From: Sipunculus nudus
Taxonomy: Eukaryota; Annelida; Sipuncula; Golfingiida; Sipunculidae
Assembly (NCBI GenBank): GCA_026874595.1
Contig: CM049313.1
Coordinates: 14,381,508-14,445,507, forward strand
DNA: 64,000 nt
Direction: 5' to 3'
The notes beneath the pieces are model-generated. The model was not told where the DNA came from and did not search any database. It saw only the letters and a list, made by a program, of their open reading frames with translations. This document shows, one piece after another, positions 56,001 through 64,000 of this stretch. Both the position numbers and the translations under genes were made by a program. Every line of letters begins with the position of its first letter. Positions within the stretch are counted from its first letter, which is position 1.

Positions 56001-59000
56001 AGATCCAGCATAATTCATTATAACAGTAATCATCTAATAATTTAAGGCTCTTGTTTTTTTGTTGATTTTTTTTTTTTTTTTTTTTGTTTCTTAAATTTTT
56101 AATGGGGTTAGTAAGGTCAGAGGCAAGGTTCAACCCTCACCATGATGTAGTCAAGTTCACACTAGCCGAGTCCGAGTACTAGTCCGAGTCTAGGCTAATC
56201 GAGTCTTATTTCTTGAAGTTCGTCTTACTTGACATCAGATTGGTCCATGAAAAATCTCCTTAGAAACCTTCAATTAGGTCTCTGTTGCCCATATTCTTTG
56301 ATCTATTGGGCTCAAGTATCTGAACAACTAATGCATAAATCACCATGATACTTTGCATGGATATTGATCATGAAGTGTTTCCTCAGTTTCTGTAGACTGG
56401 TTGCGCAACCTGTATCTTTTCCTTTTTTTTAACGATTTTTTTTCACTATTTTTGAGACCTTAAAAGCTTCGCTCATCTGTTAACAAGCCACAAATCGTAA
56501 CGACTGTACCTAGAATCTTGTATCTTGACATGCAGAGAAGCCCATGAAAAGTCCTTTGAAAACTAAAATTGCGTCTCTGTTACCAAAAACCTTAGAGCTA
56601 TAGGGCTTCGAAGTATCCCCCCCCCCCCGAATAATGAATAAATTTGGTACAAAAGCTCAAGTATCTGAACAACTAATGCATTAATCACCATGATTCTTTG
56701 CATGGATGTTATTCAAGGAGTGTTTCATCAATTTCTGCAGACTGCTGGCACCACCTATATTTTTTCAATTTTTTTACATTTTTTTGCTCTATTTTATAGA
56801 CCTAAAAAGATGCGTTCATCTGTTAACAGGGCACAAATCGTAACGACTTGACCTAAAATTTTCTTTCTTGGTATGCAGGAAGGCCAATGAAAAGTCTCCT
56901 TGGAAACCTAAAATTAGTTCTCTGTTGCCCATAATCTCTGAGCTATGCGGCTTTGAAGTACCCCCGAGAATAATGCAAAATTTGATACAAAAGCTCAAGT
57001 ATCTGAACAACTAATGCAATGATCACCATGATACTTTGCATGGATATTGAACATGGAATATTTCATCAGGTTGTGCAGACTGGCGGCGCCACCTGTATTT
57101 TTTAAACATTTTTCATGATTATTTATTCTCTGTTTTTGAGACCTTTAAAGATGTAGTCATCTGTTAACAGGGCACAAATCATTATGACTGGACCTAGAAT
57201 CCTGTATCTTGATATGAAGGGAGGCCCATGAAAAGTGTCCTAGGAAACCTGAAATTGGGTCTCTGTCACCCATATTGTCGGCGCTTTTGGGCTCGGAAGT
57301 ACCCCAAGAATAATGGAAAATTTGATACAAAAGCTCTAGTATCTAAACAACTAATGCATTAATCACCATAATTCTTTGCATGGATAATGATCAAGAAGTG
57401 TTTCATCAGTTTCTGTGGACTGGTGGTGCCATCTGTATTTTTTCGATTTTTTTCACAATTTTTGAGATATAAAAAGATGCGTTCATCTGTTAAGAGGGCA
57501 CAAATCGTAACGACTGGACCTAGAATTTTCCTTATTGAAATGCAGGGAAGCCAATGAAAAGTGTCCTTTGAAACCTAAAATTAGGCCTCTGTTACCAAAA
57601 AACTTTAGAGCTATGGGGCTTCGAGTATCCCCCCCCCCCAAAAAAAAATATAATGGAAAATTAGGTACATAAGCTCAAGTATCTGAACAACTAATGCATT
57701 AATCTCCATGATTCTTTACATTGATGTTGATCATGGAGTGTTTCATCAATTTCTGCAGACTGCTGGCACCACCTATATTTTTTCAATTTTTTTTACAATT
57801 TTTTTCCTCTATTTTATAGACCTAAAAAGATGCGTTCATCTGTTAACAGGGCACAAATCGTAACGACTTGACCTAAAATTTTCTTTCTTGGTATGCAGGA
57901 AGGCCAATGAAAAGTCTCCTTGGAAACCTAAAATAAGTTCTCTGTTACCCATAATCTCTGAGCTATGCGGCTTTGAATAACCGCCCCCCCCCCCCAGAAT
58001 AATGAAAAAATTGATTCAAAAGCTCAAGTCTCTGAACAACTAATGCATTGATCACCATAATTCTTTGCATGGATATTGGTCATGGAATATTTTATCAGTT
58101 TGTGCAGACTGGTGGCTCCACCTGTATTTTTTTTTAATTTTTATGAATATTTTTTCTCTGTTTTTGAGACCTTTAAAGATGTGGTCATCTGTTAACAGGA
58201 CACAATTCGTAATGACTGGACCTAGAATCCTGTATCTTGATATGCAGGGAGGCCCATGAAAAGTCTACTTGGAAATCTGAAATTGGGTCTCTGTCACCCA
58301 TATTGTCGGCGCTTTTGGGCTCAGAAGTATCCCCCCCCCCCCACCCAGAATAATGGAAAATTGATACAAAAGCTCTAGTATCTGAACAACTATCGCATTG
58401 ATCACCATGATTTTTTGCATGGATATAAATTATGTCTTATTGGACTTATAAAGACGCCCCCCCCCCCCCAGAAGAAATCTTCTATTTTGACATCCAGGGA
58501 GGTCCATGAAAAGTCTTTTTTTTGAAACCTGAAATAACCTCTCTGTTACCCATATTCTCTAAGCTATGGGGCTTATTAGCACCCCCCAGAATAAATGAAA
58601 AGTTGATACCAAAGCCGGGCACAAATCATAACCATTGAACTTAGAATCTTTTTTCTTGACATCCTGAGAGTTCCTTCAAAGTTCTCCCCAGAAAACTCAA
58701 ATTAGGTCACTGTGACCGTATGATCTGATTTACAGGCTATGTTTGAACACGTACCTAGAAATAATACATAAAATTCACACAAATTAATAGATTCCTTAGG
58801 AACGGCTGGATGTATGGTCATCAAATTTGGTGTGCTTATGGGTCTGGATGAACTTCAGCTAAAATGCATGAAATATTATGCTACCTACATAATCTTAATT
58901 AGTTGCCTGTTGTCAACATGTCAGTCGGCAGAGCGTCATGACCCATGGGTCACTTGTTTACATGTACTGCAGATGTAATTTTAACTTTGACGACATTTAG

Positions 59001-60082
59001 TCATTTTAATTTTTCATATTATTTTCCATGAAGTGATAGATTTTCTTGAACTTTACATAAATGTTCACTGCTAACTTTCTTGTTGTTTAATTTCCACTCA
59101 GTTTTATATAAGTTGCTATATGCATACTCCACTTTCATTAGTACAATATTCTTAAGCCACTTCGAAAAAAAAAATTAAATATATTTTTATTGTATATCAT
59201 TTACTTTCTTTATACCTTTTTAACTCATTTGATTTTATACATGTACATGTTTAGGTTTGTATTGAGCTTTGCCTTATGTAAGGGATACGTGTAAAAGACA
59301 AATTGGGGTAATCTTTAGAACATTCATGATAATGTAAGGTAACTGGATAATAAACTAGAATTTTCCTAAAGTCTAGTCTCGAGACATTTTATCTGTGAGT
59401 GGTGGTTAAAAATTAAGATGGCATATGTAATTTGTGATGTAGGTATGCAGGATGGCATTCATTACCGACTGATCCCTTATATCACCCTGCATCTTTATGT
59501 AATGTGTTACCCTGTTATACATCTTTATATCACGTATGACCATGCATCTTTATATCATGTGTAACCCTGTTATAAAACTTTATATAACGATTAACCTTGT
59601 GACACACCTATATATCATATATAACCTATAATATATCATTAAGTCACAATATCCCTCATGTGTTTTATGATAAGCAGTTAGGGTTTTCTAATTTCTAGTT
59701 CTGCCTTTGACAATAACTGAAGATAACCCAGATGTGTTTAATCACGATTGACTTGGTTGTCTTATTTCCTGTTTTGTCATAGGTCTATAGTCTGTGATAT
59801 CCCCCTTGTATTTCACCATGAATGAATTGTGTATCTTTAGAAATGGTGTATAATTAATATATCTTTTTATCATACTGTCCGACGGGTGTTTAATGATTAA
59901 CAGTTTGGTGTGCTTTTTTTAGGTCGTGCCATGGGTCTGTATTTCATCATATCCCACGTGTGCCTAATCCTGAACAGCGTTATTTTGTACAAGATCTATC
60001 GAAACACCGTACACATCTTTTACGGACACCTCCCACTTCTCATCACGGCTTCCTTCAGAACCATTAGTGTCGGACTTATGTT
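53006..60082 (+). CDS. SLC46-like major facilitator transporter, three exons, with one in-frame stop
   Basis: Exons 53006-54119, 54395-54478 and 59923-60082 join in phase to about 452 codons, the size of the family. The start ATG has a good context (A at -3, G at +4). Features: TM1 (IEPLLVFYMAVFSLV), an outer loop with three glycosylation sites (NHT, NYT, NLT), the motif-A loop CDRYGRR after TM2, TM4 with ARG-rich VRAIFGSRPVFLVG, TM6 (MSLTLIYIYFLVPET), a charged central loop, and TM7-12 to LLITASFRTISVGL. SLC46 members are plasma-membrane or lysosomal proton-coupled carriers of folate, heme or other solutes; the substrate here cannot be told. TAG at 53462-53464 interrupts TM4 in the same frame, with full coding similarity on both sides. 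The gene is thus a recent nonsense allele, a pseudogene or a sequence error. After 60082 the last exon is not settled. Confidence 0.75.
54479..56210 (+). other. First half of the large SLC46-like intron
   Basis: No gene or known repeat recognised; a poly-T run lies at about 56065-56083. GC content is somewhat higher than in the surrounding arrays. Confidence 0.55.
56215..58958 (+). repeat. Repeat element A, third array
   Basis: About seven units of 335-350 bp (markers CTGTTAACAGGGCACAAATC near 56820, 57163, 57488, 57839 and 58187), several carrying C-runs of 8-14 bases at the same point in the unit, where other copies have only CCCCCC. It ends with GACCCATGGGTCACTTGTT (about 58939-58957). 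The head is degenerate. Two units (near 56760-57010 and 57780-58020) are almost identical to each other, pointing to recent unit duplication. Confidence 0.8.
58959..59922 (+). other. End of the large SLC46-like intron
   Basis: Holds an imperfect minisatellite at about 59475-59640 (units of 25-31 bases with CCCTGTTATACATCTTTATA and similar). The rest is unremarkable; acceptor TTTTTTTAG. Confidence 0.6.
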
Positions 60083-60177
60083 GTGAGTTCTCTCATTTAC
60101 ATATCAAGGAGGACATACCTTCATAACCTTGCATGTTCATACGACATCTATACAATAGACTTTTCTCATCTCACTAG

Positions 60178-60398
60178 TGACACTTGTTGGTGATTACTGG
60201 CACCAAGTGCTCGGGTCCGTGATATCGACAATACCGATCATATTTTTGTTTGTCTTGAGGGGTATATCGGTATCTTTAATGCTGGTGCACCTGTTGAGAC
60301 TGTATTTGAATTCTCATGATATAGCCAGCATTGCTGAAACATTTGACTCCACCACAGCTGACGACCATTATGCAGTGCGCATGCTCGCGGAAAAGGTT

Positions 60399-60400
<2 letters not shown>
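60178..60400 (+). CDS. Possible last exon of the SLC46-like gene (uncertain)
   Basis: After an acceptor-like TCACTAG the frame codes for about 72 residues with a hydrophobic segment (STIPIIFLFVLRGISVSLML) and a polar tail, running into a (TA)n tract. It looks protein-like, but the phase does not fit the GTGAGT donor at 60083 (two bases before the junction, two after). Either another donor or acceptor is used, or this is unrelated. The reading into the TA tract is certainly artefact. Confidence 0.3.
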
Positions 60401-60455
<55 letters not shown>

Positions 60456-60481
60456 ATATATATATAAAGATATATATATAT
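60401..60481. repeat. (TA)n microsatellite
   Basis: TA run with a few interruptions. Open frames on both strands here encode only alternating Y and I. Confidence 0.9.
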
Positions 60482-60589
60482 TTCAACGCGCGCCCACATA
60501 GCGGAAAACGGAAAGCCAAGTACAATAGATCACTGTAGACCTAGATCTTAAGCCAACAGTTTAACTGTATCCCCCAGACATAGTCAGGG

Positions 60590-61210
60590 ACAGTATGGTT
60601 TTAGCACGGTCCCGCCGTCGCCGCTGACTAAACTTGTGAGCGAGATAACTAAAAAAATTATTTCACGGATCTTTATCAAACTTAATTTGTGCTTAGATAA
60701 GGGTGAGAGGAAGAAGCCTTACTAAATTGGGGTGATGACCTTGACCTTGCATAGGTCCATTCTTGGTAAATATCACCCAAAAAAAATTCGAGAAAGGTTG
60801 GATGGATTGGTTCAAATATCAAATTGACCGAAGATCTTGGATAGCTTTGTCTTCTCCGCTAGACTAGTGGCTCCACCTTTTATCCTTTTCTTGTTTTTTG
60901 CACCCTGTAATACACCTATCTTTGTCACTTGACAGTACTGCGAGCATTTCAAGTCAAAAACTAATGGACACATTTATTTGATGTTATGCACATGCATAAA
61001 TATGGGTTTAAGTCCATTTAAATAGAATATGACTATATTCCATATTTGGTGGACATTAATATAATTAGTTATCAGCCGACTTAAGTGGTTCCACCTGACT
61101 TGCACAAGTATTGGCTGGTTTCAAATTGCTCTAAAAACGGCTTGACTTTAGTGCATCTTATCTATCAGCAAAACGAAGTGGTGGCGGCGCCGATCTTTAA
61201 TTAAAATCTC
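60590..61210 (+). repeat. Degenerate dispersed repeat related to C/E
   Basis: Phrases GCACGGTCCCGCCGTCGCCG, TTGTGAGCGAGATAAC, GATGACCTTGACCTTGCAT and GGTGGCGGCGCCGAT occur in the order seen in repeats C and E. Heavily decayed; limits approximate. Confidence 0.5.
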
Positions 61211-62219
61211 CTCTTTGGCGATATAATTAAGCCAGGGTTAGTGCTATTTATCGAAATATCGACCAATACAGGTACACTAAAATAATTACCGTTTTCTCAT
61301 CATAGACTAACACAATTTATTAGGTCAAATGTTCACTAACCACTAACATACACAATTGTGTTTTGTATATAACACTTAAGTTATCATTTGGCTGCATTAC
61401 AAGAGAATATCTTTAAACGAGCCTGCGCACTATTGGTTCTGTGAGCCAGCATTGAGATTATTTTGGAATCAGGTACACGCCTGTGTAATAGACATAACAG
61501 ACCCGGGCAGTTAGTATCGCCATTGGATGTCGGTAGTGTGCGGTATTCAATCATATGTTGCCTACACACCACTTCATCGCTGTTTCACAATCGTTATGCT
61601 ACTTGGACAGTTAACAAAATTCACGCACGCATTAAAGATGACAGTTAATGGAGAGAGAGAGATACAGACAGACAGACTATAAATAGTATATATAGAAGAA
61701 AAATCAGTTGGCAGCACACGCAGCCCTGAACAACCTATAAAATTCATCAATACATACCAAGTAAGAAAAAAAATAAATGATTATATTGTTTTATGCCATA
61801 CCTTTACGGACCGTTAAATTTCCGTACATGAAATTCTTGCATTCATATCATATGTATGTATATGCACTTGTTCATTTAATATACATGTGATATTTCGGAT
61901 AATATTTCGTATTAGCCAGGTTTAACTGTAATCAACATTTATTAGCCATTCTTGTGTATTGTGCATTCATGACGATTAAGTGTGATTACAACGTTACATT
62001 GTCCGGGTATTGCCTGTGGTTTTATATGCAATGCTCTTTTAATTTTATCTGATTCATTTATTGATGTGACAGCTCGGTGTTGTAATCATTTTTTGAACTT
62101 TTCAGTAACCACCTTAATGAGGAAATAAAAGTAATTTATACTAAAGACCTTTATTCCCACTAGTTAGACTATAATTCACCAATATAATTTACCATATAAT
62201 CTTGTTTACAATATATATG
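61211..62219. other. Intergenic DNA
   Basis: Nothing recognised. Short open frames on both strands around 61384-61648 overlap and lack family features. Confidence 0.5.
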
Positions 62220-62233
62220 TACCAATAATTTAC

Positions 62234-62330
62234 ATTATATATATATATAGATGTATGAATAGCCATGCTGGTTCATTGTTAATAGATAGAAATGGTTAAC
62301 ACAGAAAGGTCGGTTCAATATACCATTTCC
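62234..62330 (-). repeat. TA tract plus short dispersed repeat, inverted copy of 33172-33260
   Basis: GATGTATGAATAGCCATGCT and what follows is the reverse complement of the sequence at 33200-33241, with about 25 bases identical at the core, and in both places the copy abuts a (TA)n tract on the same side. Confidence 0.7.
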
Positions 62331-62736
62331 ATATATTTATATTCCTTTCTTATTTTTTTTTTCTTCTTTCTTTCATAAAACACATGGAGAGCCCCGTGCT
62401 TATACGCATATAGCCATCTTTAAGCTCTGTTAATAACTGCTCTCAGTACAGCCTCTACAACGACCTTTGACCCCAGTCCTCCCGTATCCCGACTTACTCT
62501 ATCTGATGCTTGTATCTTTGCCCCAGGGCGCACATTTACACTCAACAGTCTTGTGACACAACAGGCCATGTATATAAACATTCAGGGTCGCATATCTCTG
62601 TAACACGTATACTGGTATGATCTAGTCCATTTCAGCCAGACGGCCTTACCTGATCAGTGGAACAACATGTTGCACGAAACTACATAGTAGTAAAATGTCT
62701 GAAAATACTTGATTCGTCTTCATTTTGTATAATTAT

Positions 62737-62774
<38 letters not shown>

Positions 62775-62881
62775 TATTCTTCAGGTTTCCTGCAATAAAC
62801 AACCACTAGAGTGCTCTATTACACCAGAGCTTTATAATCATACAAATATAGAGTTTCGTCAGACATTTGTGGCACTCATCA
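62331..62881. other. Intergenic DNA with a (TA)n tract
   Basis: TA tract at about 62737-62774. Nothing else recognised. Confidence 0.5.
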
Positions 62882-63490
62882 GGTAAATCCAGGGAGAATG
62901 CCCAGGCAGATTTTCTCAGAAACCTGATATTAGCTCCTGGTGACATATATTCTGCGAGCTATTGGTCGAAAACATGATTTGAACACCAAGGAATACTCAG
63001 ACAAACACATATTAATTGTATCCATTTGGCCTAAAATTATCTAATGTGACTCTCCGAGAGGTTCGGGGCAAATCTCCTGGGATACCTGAAATTGGGCCAT
63101 TGTGACCTATATTCTGCGACCTGCTGGCCTAAAATATGATTAGTGAGTACTCAGACAGTCAGACAAGGTACACATTATAACCGTAAGGCCTAGAATCTTC
63201 TGACACAAAATTAAAGAGGTTCTTGGCAAATCTCCTCGGAAACCTGAAACTAGATCATGATAACCCATATTCTGCAGGCCACTGGCCAGATAGATGATTA
63301 TGAGCACCCAGACAGTGCGGCAGTGCACAAAACTTTACTGTTGGACCCAGTACCTTCTTAGATGACATCCAGGGAGGTCCGTGGCAAGGCTCCTTTGAAT
63401 CCTTAAATAAGGTCCCTGTGACCTATATTCTGTGAGCTACGAGCAGATAACCTCATTTTCAGCACCCAGAAGGTCACAAAGGGTAAAGAA
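62882..63490 (+). repeat. Tandem repeat F, second array
   Basis: About four units of ~155 bp with TGACCTATATTCTGCGA, GAAACCTGAAACTAG and GGCCTAGAATCTTCTGAC phrases, as at 47038-47835. Confidence 0.7.
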
Positions 63491-63594
63491 AAACATAATT
63501 TTGAGCACTCTAACAGTCATTCTATTCATTGTTCAACATATCTAAATAAATATTTTTTATCCATCATATCATAAATAATTAATATACATATTGC

Positions 63595-64000
63595 CATGTG
63601 TGGCGTTGTTCGTCGTTCGGACTTAACCCATATTATCACAAAAAACGGCAGGAGCTAGCATCACACAATTTTATGCAAAAAAATCAGTCAAAAAAAAAAA
63701 ATATCGGCTTTTGTTTCGTTTTTTTTTTTTTTTGCTTTCTGCATTTACTTAGATTTTTTAAGGAAAAAGCTTAGAAAAACGTTAAAAATCTCCGAAACTG
63801 TCCAGCCAAATTGGTTAATATTTCAAAGAAATAATACCTGAAACAATTTCTCTCAAGTTTGTTCGGATTGTTCCAGTTCGGCGAATTTTAGTCGAGTTAC
63901 AGGAAGCTGAACTTCGTCATTTTGCCAAAAAAGGATACCAAAATTACCCTATCAGAAACAGCTGGAGCTATCAATACCAATTTCATGCAAATGTTGGCCA
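63595..64000 (+). repeat. Dispersed repeat E, copy 3, cut by window end
   Basis: GTGTGGCGTTGTTCGTCG, GGCAGGAGCTAGCATCACAC and CCAGCCAAATTG run in the same order as 39300-39560. Confidence 0.7.

Overview
This is a window of animal nuclear DNA. It is AT-rich, has long introns with GT-AG (and two GC-AG) splice sites, (TA)n microsatellites, and many dispersed repeats of a kind I associate with mollusc and other lophotrochozoan genomes (for example units opening TTAGCTCAGCTGAC or GTACCCGCCAAAACGAAG). A marine lophotrochozoan such as a mollusc or brachiopod is my best guess; the species cannot be told from sequence alone. There are no bacterial features, no CRISPR array and no RNA gene that I can support.

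Layout. 1-5137: the 3' part of a decayed Ty3/gypsy retrotransposon (5' end outside the window), split at 1099-2708 by a piece of a second, chromodomain-type Ty3/gypsy element on the minus strand. 5220-38424: the main gene, the 3' part of a ROCO-family gene on the plus strand. I could place 28 exons with continuous reading phase, giving 1269 residues in the window: leucine-rich repeats, a Roc GTPase, a COR domain, a CPDC linker, two TIR-like domains and a C-terminal region I do not recognise. Its 5' exons lie left of the window. Its introns hold a tandem array of P-loop exon ends, a relic exon, a 5'-truncated LINE placed on a splice donor, and several arrays of ~335-bp repeat units. 38605-52900: repeat-rich intergenic DNA with a Ginger-like DNA transposon (43094-45832, 78-bp inverted ends, broken integrase) and a terminal-inverted-repeat element (50547-52129) carrying ten copies of a 16-base motif on both strands. 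53006-60082: an SLC46-like (major facilitator) transporter gene in three clear exons with one in-frame stop. 60400-64000: microsatellites and more repeats.

How it may work together. The two genes show no obvious functional link. The ROCO protein is the most interesting product: a GTPase switch fused to tandem TIR domains, of which the second keeps the glutamate expected of TIR NAD-cleaving enzymes and the first has leucine there. That suggests a GTP-gated innate-immune or cell-death signalling enzyme with one active and one structural TIR (inference).
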